Positions 6,650 to 14,725 of a DNA stretch of 44,589 nucleotides are shown in pieces (position 1 is the stretch's first letter; the number at the start of each line of letters is the position of its first letter). Under the pieces are notes generated by a model that was not told the DNA's origin, searched no databases, and saw only the letters and a program-made list of their open reading frames with translations. This DNA comes from Sphingomonas endophytica (lineage in GTDB: Bacteria; Pseudomonadota; Alphaproteobacteria; Sphingomonadales; Sphingomonadaceae), in the NCBI RefSeq assembly GCF_001476895.1, contig NZ_LDTB01000058.1:1-44589 (forward strand), written 5' to 3'. The translations under genes were made by a program, and so were the position numbers.

Positions 6650-7102
6650 ATGACCTGGGACACCTCCACTATCGCGCGCTTCCTGCTCGAAAACCGCGGC
6701 GTGGCCGGGCACAGCGGGCGGCTGGGCGTGAAGTATCACGCGCATGGCGACGATTGGATCGAGGTCGCGCAGCCCTATTCCGACGATCTGGTCGGCGACG
6801 AGCGGACGGGGGTGATCGCCTCCGGCCCGATCATCGCGCTGATGGATATCGCGACCAGCCTGGCGGTGTGGAGCCGGGTGCGCGAATTCGTCCCGCATGC
6901 GACGATGGACCTGCGGATCGACTATCTGCGCCCCGCACGACCGCACCACATGGTGATCGGGCGCGCCGAATGCCTCCGCGTCGCGCGGTCGATCGCGTTC
7001 ACGCGCGGCATCGCGCACGACGGCGACATCGACGATCCGGTGGCGCATGTCGCCGCGACGTTCATGGTGACCTCGGGCAGCTATCCGAAGGTGACGGCAT
7101 GA
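6650..7102 (+). CDS. PaaI-family thioesterase (hotdog fold)
   Basis: 150 residues. The hotdog core includes SGPIIALMDIATSLAV (central helix with the acidic residue expected in PaaI-type enzymes) and ATMDLRIDYLRPAR, the strand typical of acyl-CoA thioesterases. Likely hydrolyses an acyl-CoA; substrate unknown. It overlaps the next thioesterase by ATGA, which implies a co-translated pair and perhaps a heteromer. The ATG lies directly after TAGAGGGCGGGG, which could be either a -10/short leader or a ribosome site. It is divergent from the peptide operon, sharing 104 bases of control region. Confidence 0.85.
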   Translation: MTWDTSTIARFLLENRGVAGHSGRLGVKYHAHGDDWIEVAQPYSDDLVGDERTGVIASGPIIALMDIATSLAVWSRVREFVPHATMDLRIDYLRPARPHHMVIGRAECLRVARSIAFTRGIAHDGDIDDPVAHVAATFMVTSGSYPKVTA

Positions 7103-7488
7103 TGCTGCCGCCTTATGCGAAACTGCTGGGTGTAACCTTGGAGCAGGGCGACGACGGCACCCCGGTCATCGTGATGCCGTTCGGCCAGCATGTGGTGGGA
7201 CGCCCCGGCTATCTGCAGGGCGGCGCGATCTCCGGATTGCTGGAGGTGGCGGCGATCGCGACGCTGCGCCACGCGCTGGCGGGAGAGGCGGGGGCGCGGA
7301 TCAAGCCGATCAACGCCACGGTCGATTTCCTGCGCGGCGGCCGCGACCATGTGACACGCGCGACCGGCACGATCACCCGGCTGGGCAGCCGCGTCGCTAC
7401 CGTCGAGGCGGTGGCCTGGCAGGACGATCGCGCGCGGCCGATCGCGGGCGCGCGGATGAACTATCTGATCGAGCGCGAGGGCGGGTGA
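7099..7488 (+). CDS. Second PaaI-family thioesterase
   Basis: 129 residues beginning MMLPPYAKLLGV; the ATG at 7099 overlaps the previous stop (ATGA). Hotdog landmarks are GRPGYLQGGAISGLLEVAAIA for the central helix and INATVDFLRGG for the adjacent strand, with NYLIER at the end. It is a diverged relative of the gene just upstream. The next gene starts with GTG inside its stop region (GTGA), so three genes are coupled. Substrate is unknown. Confidence 0.85.
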   Translation: MMLPPYAKLLGVTLEQGDDGTPVIVMPFGQHVVGRPGYLQGGAISGLLEVAAIATLRHALAGEAGARIKPINATVDFLRGGRDHVTRATGTITRLGSRVATVEAVAWQDDRARPIAGARMNYLIEREGG

Positions 7489-8147
7489 GCGTGCCGATGG
7501 GTTCCGGGCCGCTCGACGCCGGCGTCCTGTTGCCGGCGTTCGCGCCATGGCTGGACGTCGCGGGGCTGGCGGTGTTCGCCGCCTCGGGCGCATTGGCCGC
7601 CGCACGCCGCGCGCAGACGCCGGTGACACTGGCCTTTTTCGCGCTCGTGACCGGCGTGGGGGGCGGGACGGTGCGCGACCTGTTGATCGGAGCGCCGGTG
7701 TTCTGGGTGCACGACACGCGCGTCGCGGCGGTGTGCCTGTTGATGGCGGCGGTGATCTGGGTCACGCCGGAACGCTGGTGGCGCGGCGCGGCGCTCGACT
7801 GGTTCGATGCAGTCGGGCTGGCGGCCTATGCCGTCTATGGCGCCGCCAAGGCGCTGGGGTACGGCGTGCCGCCACTGCCCGCCGCGCTGATGGGGGTCGT
7901 GACGGGATGCGTGGGCGGGATCATCCGCGACGTGCTGGCGGGCGAGCCGTCGATCCTGATGCGGCCGGAACTGTACGTGACCGCCGCGGCGCTGGCGGCC
8001 GGATGCTATGTGGGGCTTCGCGAACTGGGGATGGTGCCGTGGCATGCGGCGCTGATCGCCGCGCTGGCGGGGTTCACGCTGCGCGCGGCGGCGATCCGTT
8101 TCAAGCTGGCGTTGCCGGCCTATGGGGAGGGGGGAGGGCGGACATAA
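7485..8147 (+). CDS. TRIC/YadS-type membrane channel protein (UPF0126)
   Basis: 220 residues with about seven hydrophobic segments and the duplicated signature of the family: GVGGGTVRDLLIG in the first half and GCVGGIIRDVLAGEPS in the second. Bacterial members form trimeric cation channels; physiological role in bacteria is uncertain. GTG at 7485 overlaps the previous stop. An ATG four codons later is an alternative. It ends in a short charged tail, then a repeat hairpin separates it from the convergent cysH. Confidence 0.88.
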   Translation: MSVPMGSGPLDAGVLLPAFAPWLDVAGLAVFAASGALAAARRAQTPVTLAFFALVTGVGGGTVRDLLIGAPVFWVHDTRVAAVCLLMAAVIWVTPERWWRGAALDWFDAVGLAAYAVYGAAKALGYGVPPLPAALMGVVTGCVGGIIRDVLAGEPSILMRPELYVTAAALAAGCYVGLRELGMVPWHAALIAALAGFTLRAAAIRFKLALPAYGEGGGRT

Positions 8148-8153
8148 ACGGGT

Positions 8154-8284
8154 CGTCGCCCCTGCGGAGGCAGGGGCCTATGGCTGTTTCGTCTTGAGTG
8201 TCGGTCGACACATCAGCGTCGTGAGTGGGTCAGCCTTGGCCACACACTCGACAGACATGGGCCCCTGCCTGCGCAGGGGCGACG
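8154..8284. repeat. Large imperfect inverted repeat between convergent genes
   Basis: The 27-base arms at 8154-8180 and 8258-8284 match at 25 of 27 positions when inverted, around a 77-base loop. Each arm is itself nearly palindromic (CCCCTGCG.AGGCAGGGG). It lies between the stops of the TRIC-type gene and cysH, extending a little over the latter's 3' end near 8284. It is either a REP/MITE-like element or a two-way transcription barrier. No transposase is present. Confidence 0.75.
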
Positions 8285-8290
8285 GCATCG

Positions 8291-9049
8291 TCAGAACGCC
8301 GGTTCTTCCCCCGGCTTTTCCGCGACGTGGATGCCGCACTCCACCTTGTCCCAGCCGCGCCAGCGGCCGGCGCGCGGGTCTTCGCCGGGGCGGACCTTCG
8401 AGGTGCAGGGTGCGCAGCCGATCGACAGATAGCCCTGCGCCTCCAGCGGATGGCGCGGCAAATCGTGGTCGGCGAAATAGCCGTCCAGCTTCTCCTTGGA
8501 CCAGTCGGCGAGCGGGTTGATCTTCAGCCGACCCTCGTCCTCCTCGAAGCGCGGGAGCGCCTTGCGCGTGCTGGCCTGGAAACCCTTGCGGCCCGAGATC
8601 CACGACTGGAACGGCAACAGCGCGCGGCGCAGCGGCTCGACCTTGCGCAGGTCGCAGCAGCCGTCGGGATCGTAGGACCAGCGCAGCCCCTTCTCGTCCT
8701 TCAGCCGCAGCAGGCGCGGATCGGGACGGAGTACGCGCAGGTCGGTCATCCCCAGCCGCTCCGACAGTTCGTCGCGATAGGCCAGGGTCTCGCCGAACAT
8801 CTTCTGCGTATTGGTGAAGATCACCGGCACGTCGCGGTCGACCTGCGCGATCATGTGCAGCAGCACCGCCGATTCCGCGCCGAACGAGGACACGGCGGCG
8901 ATCCGGCCGTGGAGTTCGCCGGTCAGCAGCTCGCGCAGCATGTCGGGTGCCGACACGCCCTCGAAACGCTCCTGCATCGCGGCGGCATCGGCGGCGGTGA
9001 AGGCGGGTCGGACGTCGATGATGTCGAGGTCGTGGGCAGGCTCACCCAT
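8291..9049 (-). CDS. cysH: Assimilatory APS/PAPS reductase
   Basis: 252 residues from ATG 9049, which overlaps the upstream DUF934 gene by 8 bases. The paired Cys at 131-132 (GCCDLRK) and Cys212/Cys215 (GCAPC) are the ligands of a [4Fe-4S] cluster, and ECGIH (Cys238) is the catalytic loop. Such a cluster marks the bacterial APS-reducing branch, although some enzymes of the branch also use PAPS. The protein reduces activated sulfate to sulfite with thioredoxin, feeding CysI next door. SSFGAESAVLLH is the nucleotide-binding PP-loop-like motif. Confidence 0.93.
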   Translation of the reverse strand: MGEPAHDLDIIDVRPAFTAADAAAMQERFEGVSAPDMLRELLTGELHGRIAAVSSFGAESAVLLHMIAQVDRDVPVIFTNTQKMFGETLAYRDELSERLGMTDLRVLRPDPRLLRLKDEKGLRWSYDPDGCCDLRKVEPLRRALLPFQSWISGRKGFQASTRKALPRFEEDEGRLKINPLADWSKEKLDGYFADHDLPRHPLEAQGYLSIGCAPCTSKVRPGEDPRAGRWRGWDKVECGIHVAEKPGEEPAF

Positions 9050-9503
9050 GGCGCAATTTCCAGACCGGGGCCGCCCCATCGGCAGCCTTTTGATAGACGT
9101 GATCGTAGCGCTCCAGCGAGCGTTTCAGCACGACCGGATCGACCGCGGCGCGCGGCGCGAAGGCGTCGAAGCCGCAACGGCGCATCAGCGGGATCTGGTC
9201 GACCAGCACGTCGCCCTCGGCGCGCAACTCGCCCGTGTACCCCGCCTCGCGCAGGATGCGTGCGACCGAATAGCCGCGACCGTCGCGGAACGTCGGGAAC
9301 GACACCTCGACCAGCGCAATGCGATCGAGCAGCGGGATCAGTGCGCGCGCATCGTCGCCGGGTTCGACGCGGACGGCGGTGGCGTTCGACTGATCGGCCA
9401 GGAACGCGTCGAGCGTCACTGCCGGTTCCTCATGCGCGGCCTCGTCGCGGAAGCGCAGGTGCGCGCGGTCGTCGATCACGTCGACTTCGAATGCGTCAGC
9501 CAT
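9042..9503 (-). CDS. DUF934 protein of the sulfite-reduction operon
   Basis: 153 residues, MADAFEVDVIDD start at 9503, overlapping the cysI stop by 8 bases and cysH start by 8. Contains the family stretch SFPTFRDGRGYSVARILRE and FLVDQ-like LVDQIPLMRRCGFD. DUF934 is found almost only between sulfite reductase and APS reductase genes in proteobacteria; its function is undefined, with roles in electron supply to the reductase proposed from context. Confidence 0.88.
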   Translation of the reverse strand: MADAFEVDVIDDRAHLRFRDEAAHEEPAVTLDAFLADQSNATAVRVEPGDDARALIPLLDRIALVEVSFPTFRDGRGYSVARILREAGYTGELRAEGDVLVDQIPLMRRCGFDAFAPRAAVDPVVLKRSLERYDHVYQKAADGAAPVWKLRHG

Positions 9504-11127
9504 AGATCGCCTCCTTGAACGGCTGCATGCCCACGCGGCGATAGGTGTCGACGAAGCGCTCGCCGGTTTCGCGGATGCGGACATAGGTGTCGGTCACGCG
9601 CTCGATCGCATCGACCACGCCGTCCTCGTCGAAGCCGGGGCCGGTGATCTTGCCCAGCGACACGTCCTCCGCGCCCGAACCACCCAGCAGCAGCTGGTAG
9701 TTCTCGGTGCCCTTCCGATCGACGCCCAGAATGCCGATGTGCCCGGCGTGATGGTGACCGCAGGCGTTGATGCAGCCGCTGATCTTCAGCTTCAGCTCGC
9801 CCAGGTCGCGCTGCCGCCCGAGGTCGGCGAAGCGCTGCCCGATCTTCTGCGCCAGCGGGATCGAGCGGGCGTTGGCGAGCGCGCAATAATCCAAGCCCGG
9901 GCAGGCGATGATGTCGCTGATGAGGTCGAGGTTCGCCTCGGCCAGCTGCGCCTCGACCAGCGCCTCCCAGACTGCCTTCAGATCGGCGATGCGGACGTGC
10001 GGCAGGACGATGTTCTGCGCATGTGTCACGCGCAGTTCGTCGAAGCTGTAGCGCTCGGCGAGATCAGCCATCACGTCGATCTGCTCCGCCGACGCATCGC
10101 CGGGGATGCCGCCGATCGGCTTGAGCGAGATCGTCACGATCGCATGCCCCGGCTGCTTGTGTGCGCGCACGTTCTGGTCGAGCCACACCGCGAAATCCGG
10201 GTCGCTGCGATCCGCCACCGCGCCATCGTCGGCGGCGAACGCGGGGGCTGCGAACATCGCGCTGATCCGCGCCAGTTCGGCGGCGGGCGGGTCGATGCCG
10301 AGTTGCCGGACCTGCGCGAACTCCTCCTCCACCTCGGCCCGGTACTTGTCCGCGCCCAGTTCGTGGATCAGGATCTTGATGCGCGCCTTGTAGATATTGT
10401 CGCGCCGGCCGTAGCGGTTATAGACGCGCAGGCACGCCTCCAGATAGCTCATCAGCTGATCGGCGGGGACGAAGTCCTTGATCTCCGGCGCGATCATCGG
10501 GGTGCGGCCCATGCCGCCGCCGACGAACACCTTCGCGCCCAATACGCCGTCGCGTTCCAGCAGTTGCAGCCCGATGTCGTGGAGGCGCATCGCGGCGCGA
10601 TCCTCGTCGGCCGCGATCACCGCGATCTTGAACTTGCGGGGCAGATAGCTGAACTCGGGGTGGAAGGTGCTCCATTGGCGCAGCAATTCCGCAAACGGGC
10701 GCGGATCGGTCACTTCGTCGGCGGCGGCGCCGGCGAACTGGTCCGAACTGATGTTGCGGATGCAGTTGCCGCTGGTCTGGATCGCGTGCATCTCGACCGT
10801 GGCCAGCTCGGCAAGGATGTCGGCGGCGTCCTCCAGCTTGATCCAATTGTACTGGATGTTCTGCCGCGTAGTGAAATGCCCGTAGCCGCGGTCATACTTG
10901 CGCGCGACATGCGCCAGCATGCGCATCTGCCGGCTGTCGAGCGTGCCATAGGGCACCGCGACGCGCAGCATGTAGGCGTGCAGTTGCAGGTACAGCCCGT
11001 TCATCAGCCGCAGCGGCTTGAACTGGTCCTCGCTCAACTCGCCCGACAGGCGGCGGCGGCACTGGTCGCGGAACTCGTCGACGCGGGCGTCGACGATCGA
11101 CTGGTCGTATTCGTCGTACTTGTACAT
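9496..11127 (-). CDS. cysI: Sulfite/nitrite reductase hemoprotein (CysI-type)
   Basis: 543 residues with both ferredoxin-like halves of siroheme reductases. Cys409, Cys415 (CPGLDYC) and Cys452, Cys456 (CINACGHHH) coordinate the [4Fe-4S]-siroheme centre. Reduces sulfite to sulfide by six electrons. No CysJ flavoprotein is nearby, so ferredoxin is the likely donor, as in other alphaproteobacteria. It is central in cobA-DUF2849-cysI-DUF934-cysH, so sulfur context favours sulfite over nitrite. A 39-base gap separates it from DUF2849. Confidence 0.92.
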   Translation of the reverse strand: MYKYDEYDQSIVDARVDEFRDQCRRRLSGELSEDQFKPLRLMNGLYLQLHAYMLRVAVPYGTLDSRQMRMLAHVARKYDRGYGHFTTRQNIQYNWIKLEDAADILAELATVEMHAIQTSGNCIRNISSDQFAGAAADEVTDPRPFAELLRQWSTFHPEFSYLPRKFKIAVIAADEDRAAMRLHDIGLQLLERDGVLGAKVFVGGGMGRTPMIAPEIKDFVPADQLMSYLEACLRVYNRYGRRDNIYKARIKILIHELGADKYRAEVEEEFAQVRQLGIDPPAAELARISAMFAAPAFAADDGAVADRSDPDFAVWLDQNVRAHKQPGHAIVTISLKPIGGIPGDASAEQIDVMADLAERYSFDELRVTHAQNIVLPHVRIADLKAVWEALVEAQLAEANLDLISDIIACPGLDYCALANARSIPLAQKIGQRFADLGRQRDLGELKLKISGCINACGHHHAGHIGILGVDRKGTENYQLLLGGSGAEDVSLGKITGPGFDEDGVVDAIERVTDTYVRIRETGERFVDTYRRVGMQPFKEAIYG

Positions 11128-11166
11128 CGTCTTGCTTTCATGACCCTCCCGATGACGGGAGGATGG

Positions 11167-11463
11167 TCAGATCACCCAGCTACCGGCATTCGGATCGGCG
11201 GGCTTCAGCGTCAGGTCGGGGCGCACCGTCGGGCCGAGCGCGCGGATGCGATCCTTGATATGCGCGGGGCGGGGACCGTCGGGGGTCTCGCTCGCCTCGA
11301 TCACATAGGGGCCGTTGACGCGGCGCGCCGCTTCTTCCTGCCGCGCGATCGCCTCGCCCTGATCGCCCGCGTCGCCCGCCTCGGCGATGTGGCGGGTCCA
11401 GCCGCTGCCGGTCCACCAGATCACGTCGCCGGTCGCCAGATCGTTGCCGGTCACCAGCTTCAT
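11167..11463 (-). CDS. DUF2849 protein
   Basis: 98 residues, starting MKLVTGNDLATGDVIWWTG and ending with a conserved ALGPTVRPDL stretch. The ATG overlaps the cobA stop as ATGA. The family is small, soluble and placed between cobA and cysI in many alphaproteobacteria. Function unknown; the constant operon position suggests an accessory role in siroheme or sulfite reductase assembly. Confidence 0.85.
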   Translation of the reverse strand: MKLVTGNDLATGDVIWWTGSGWTRHIAEAGDAGDQGEAIARQEEAARRVNGPYVIEASETPDGPRPAHIKDRIRALGPTVRPDLTLKPADPNAGSWVI

Positions 11464-12248
11464 GCCATCGTCTCCGCCACCTTCGCATAGCCCGCCAGCC
11501 GGTTTTCGGCGTCGGACAGTTCCACCACTTCACCGACGACGATGATCGCCGGGCTCGCCACCTTCTCGCGCGCGACCATCGCGCCGAGATCGGCGAGCAG
11601 GGTGCGCAGCGCGCGGTGGCCCGGCAGCGTGCCCTTCTCCAGCACCGCAACCGGCATGTCGGGCGCGACGCCATCCGCGATCAGCTTGTCGGCGATCGCC
11701 TCCGCCGTGGCGACGCCCATGTAGATCACGAGCGTGCGACCCTGACCGGCGAGGCCGGACCAGTCCTGATCGGTCAGCCCCTTGCACTGTCCGGCGACGA
11801 ACGTCACCGCCGAGCTGTGGTCGCGGTGCGTCAGCGGCAGCATCGCCTCCGCCGCGCAGCCGAGCGCCGCCGACACGCCGGGGATCACCTCGACGGTCAG
11901 TCCGGCGGCGCGGACCGCCTCGACCTCCTCGCCGCCGCGTCCGAAGATGAACGGATCGCCGCCCTTCAGCCGGACGACGACGCTGCCCGCCATGACATGC
12001 GCGACGATCAGCGCGTTGATCGCCTCCTGCGGCAGGGTGTGGCGCGCACGACGCTTGGCGACGGAGATGCGGTGCGCGCCGGGCGGCGCGATGTCGAGCA
12101 CGCGCGGGTCGATCAACCCGTCGTGTACCACCACGTCGGCGCTGCGCAGCGCCTCCACCGCACGAACGGTCAGCAGACCGGGATCGCCCGGGCCGGCACC
12201 GACGAGGATGACGCGGCCCTGCGCGTCGGGATCGAGAAGCGTCGCCAT
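11460..12248 (-). CDS. cobA: Uroporphyrinogen-III C-methyltransferase (SUMT)
   Basis: 262 residues from ATG 12248. SAM-dependent tetrapyrrole methylase motifs are VGAGPGDPGLLT at the start, VVRLKGGDPFIFGRGGEE and LVIYMGVA. It converts uroporphyrinogen III to precorrin-2, the siroheme precursor required by CysI. The fused CysG dehydrogenase/chelatase domain is absent, so those steps must be encoded elsewhere. First gene of the leftward sulfur operon. An earlier in-frame start would add 13 residues without family similarity. Confidence 0.93.
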   Translation of the reverse strand: MATLLDPDAQGRVILVGAGPGDPGLLTVRAVEALRSADVVVHDGLIDPRVLDIAPPGAHRISVAKRRARHTLPQEAINALIVAHVMAGSVVVRLKGGDPFIFGRGGEEVEAVRAAGLTVEVIPGVSAALGCAAEAMLPLTHRDHSSAVTFVAGQCKGLTDQDWSGLAGQGRTLVIYMGVATAEAIADKLIADGVAPDMPVAVLEKGTLPGHRALRTLLADLGAMVAREKVASPAIIVVGEVVELSDAENRLAGYAKVAETMA

Positions 12249-12332
12249 GATGACGTCGCAGATGGGCGAAGCGGCGGGGGCGCGCAATCGAGCGATGCTT
12301 GGCGGGGGCGTAGGATTGGTTTGCGGGTGCGG

Positions 12333-13247
12333 TCAGTGCCGCGCGGCGTGGACCTTGTGCATGACCAGCGCGATCACGCCGCCGACGATCAGCCCCAGCA
12401 CGCCCGACAGCGCGGCGGTGACGACCCAGCCGATCGCGCCGCCGCCGGCACCCTCCGCCAGATCGTGGACGAGATGCGCGGGCGCGGTCAGCCCGATCTC
12501 CTCCCCGCTGTGCAGCAGCAGCCCGCCGCCGACCCAGATCATCGCCGCCGTGCCGATAATCGCCAGCGCGCTCATCAGCACCGGCACGCCCTTCACCAGT
12601 CCGCGTCCGATCGCCTGCGCCACCGCTGACGAACGCCGCGCGAGATAGAGGCCGACGTCATCCGCCTTCACGATCAGCGCGACCACGCCGTACACGCCCG
12701 CGGTGATCGCCAGCGCGACGAGCGCCAGCGTCACCGCCTGCGTCAGCAGGGGCTGGTCAGCAACCTCGCGCAGCGCGATCACCATGATCTCCGCCGACAG
12801 GATGAAGTCGGTGCGGATGGCGCCGGCGACCTTCTGCTTCTCCAGCGCGACCGGATCGGTGACGATTTCGTCCACGTCTTCGCCATGCCCGCCGGACAGC
12901 GCCTCAATCACCTTCTCCGCGCCCTCGAAGCAGAGGAAAGCGCCGCCGAGCATCAGCAGCGGCGGCAGCGCCCAGGGCGCGACCGCGCTGAGGATCAGCG
13001 CGGCGGGAAGCAGGAACAGCAGCTTGTTGCGGATCGAGCCGAGCGCGATCTTGCCGATGATCGGCAGTTCGCGCTTGGGCGACAGGCCGACGACGTAGCG
13101 CGGGGTGACGGCGGTGTCGTCGATGACCACGCCCGCCGCCTTCGTGCCCGCCTTGGTCGCGGCGGCGCCCACGTCGTCGAGCGACGCCGCCGCCAGCCGG
13201 GTCAGGCCGGCGATATCGTCGAGCAGTGCGACCAGTCCGGTGGCCAT
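12333..13247 (-). CDS. DUF808 (YedI-type) inner-membrane protein
   Basis: 304 residues with at least five transmembrane spans. The start MATGLVALLDDIAGL and the stretch VIDDTAVTPRYVVGLSP are characteristic of DUF808, as is GGAFLCFEGAEKVIEAL followed by EKQKVAGAIRTDFILSAEIMVI. Function is not known in the family. The frame continues upstream into astD but those codons belong to astD's antisense-free shifted frame. It lies 23 bases after astD, so the two may be co-transcribed. Confidence 0.88.
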   Translation of the reverse strand: MATGLVALLDDIAGLTRLAAASLDDVGAAATKAGTKAAGVVIDDTAVTPRYVVGLSPKRELPIIGKIALGSIRNKLLFLLPAALILSAVAPWALPPLLMLGGAFLCFEGAEKVIEALSGGHGEDVDEIVTDPVALEKQKVAGAIRTDFILSAEIMVIALREVADQPLLTQAVTLALVALAITAGVYGVVALIVKADDVGLYLARRSSAVAQAIGRGLVKGVPVLMSALAIIGTAAMIWVGGGLLLHSGEEIGLTAPAHLVHDLAEGAGGGAIGWVVTAALSGVLGLIVGGVIALVMHKVHAARH

Positions 13248-13270
13248 CGTAACGTCCTTGTGAACAGGGG

Positions 13271-14680
13271 TCAGGCGTCGGCCAGGCCGATGCCGATCGT
13301 GGCGCGTGCCGCGTCCGCCTCGTTGGAGACGACCGGATAGGCGCAGTAATCGGCGGCGTAATAGGCGCTGGGGCGGTGATTGCCCGACCAGCCGATTCCG
13401 CCGAACGGCGCCGACGAGGACGCGCCGTTGGTCGGGCGGTTCCAGTTGACGATGCCCGCGCGCGCGCCGGCCCAGAAGCGGTCGAACAGCGCCGGCGTCT
13501 GGCTGATCAGCGAGGCCGACAGGCCGTAGCGGGTGTTGTTCGCCTCCGCGATCGCGGCGTCGAAATCGTCGGTGCGGACGACCTGCAACAACGGGCCGAA
13601 CAGTTCGATATCGGGGCGCTCCGCGACGTCGGTGACGTCGATGATGCCGGGGGTGACGAAGGGGCGGCCGGGGACCGGCTGCGCCATGTGACGGATCGGT
13701 CGGCCGCCCTTCATCATCAGCGCCAGGAAACTTTCGGTCAGGCCCTCGGCCGTGTCCTGATCGATCACCGGCCCCATGAACGGTTGCGGATCGTCGTGCG
13801 GCGCCCCCACGATCAGGCGGCGGGTCAGTTGCTCCAGTTCGGTCAGCAACGGTGCGGCAAGCGACTCCTGCACGATCAGCCGGCGCGCGGCGGTGCAACG
13901 CTGGCCGGCGGTGGTGAAGGCAGACTGGACGACCAGCACGGCGGCGGCGTGGAGATCGGGCGCGTCCCACACCACGACCGGGTTGTTGCCGCCCATTTCC
14001 AGTGCGAGGATTTTCTCGGGCTTTTCGGCGAAGGCGCGGTTGAGCGCGATGCCGGTGCGCGCCGAGCCGGTGAACAGCAGGCCGTCGATATCGTCGTGCG
14101 CGGCAAGCGCGCGCCCTTCGTCGGGTCCGCCGATCACCAGCCGGACCGTTTCCTCCGGCACGCCCGCCGCCCGGTAGCAATCGACCAGGAAAGCGCCGGT
14201 CGCCGGGGTCTTTTCCGACGGCTTGAAGACGATCGCATTGCCGGCGATCAGCGCCGGGACGATATGGCCGTTGGGCAGATGCGCGGGGAAATTGTACGGC
14301 CCCAGCACCGCCAGAACGCCATGCGGCTTGTGCCGAAGCGCCATGCGCGTGTTCATCGGCGCGTCCATCCGCCGCTGCGCCGTCCGCTCCGCATAAGCGG
14401 TGACGGAGATATCAACCTTGCCGATGACGGTGTCGACCTCGGTGCGCGCCTCCCATAACGGCTTGCCGGTTTCGCGCGCGATCAGGTCGGCGAAGGCGTC
14501 GGCGCGCTGGCGCACGATGTTGGCGAAGCGGCGCATCGTCTCGATCCGGAACGCCAGCGACTTGGCGGCCCAGGGGACGAAGCCCGCACGCGCGGCGGCG
14601 ACCTCCGCGTCCACATCGCTGGTCGCGCTGCGCCAAAGCTCGGCACCGGTCGCGGGTTCGAATGAGATCAGCTCAGCCAT
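13271..14680 (-). CDS. astD: Aldehyde dehydrogenase, succinylglutamate-semialdehyde type
   Basis: 469 residues from ATG 14680; an upstream TTG start is less likely. Catalytic Cys is in AGQRCTAARR and the general base Glu in ALEMGGNN, with FTGSARTG for NAD binding and GPYNFPAHLPNGHIVPAL typical of AstD. AstD performs the oxidation step of the arginine succinyltransferase pathway. None of astA, astB, astC or astE is in this window, so the pathway assignment rests on sequence type only. Spacing of 45 bases after selO suggests partial co-transcription. Confidence 0.85.
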   Translation of the reverse strand: MAELISFEPATGAELWRSATSDVDAEVAAARAGFVPWAAKSLAFRIETMRRFANIVRQRADAFADLIARETGKPLWEARTEVDTVIGKVDISVTAYAERTAQRRMDAPMNTRMALRHKPHGVLAVLGPYNFPAHLPNGHIVPALIAGNAIVFKPSEKTPATGAFLVDCYRAAGVPEETVRLVIGGPDEGRALAAHDDIDGLLFTGSARTGIALNRAFAEKPEKILALEMGGNNPVVVWDAPDLHAAAVLVVQSAFTTAGQRCTAARRLIVQESLAAPLLTELEQLTRRLIVGAPHDDPQPFMGPVIDQDTAEGLTESFLALMMKGGRPIRHMAQPVPGRPFVTPGIIDVTDVAERPDIELFGPLLQVVRTDDFDAAIAEANNTRYGLSASLISQTPALFDRFWAGARAGIVNWNRPTNGASSSAPFGGIGWSGNHRPSAYYAADYCAYPVVSNEADAARATIGIGLADA

Positions 14681-14725
14681 GCCGCCGTCTTTGCCGGGAG
14701 TTTGCGGCAAGCGGAAGGGGGATCG

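Noticed and set aside
9739..11490. 583-codon frame opposite cysI and DUF2849
   Set aside because: cysI carries all siroheme/iron-sulfur ligands; the opposite frame is its shadow.
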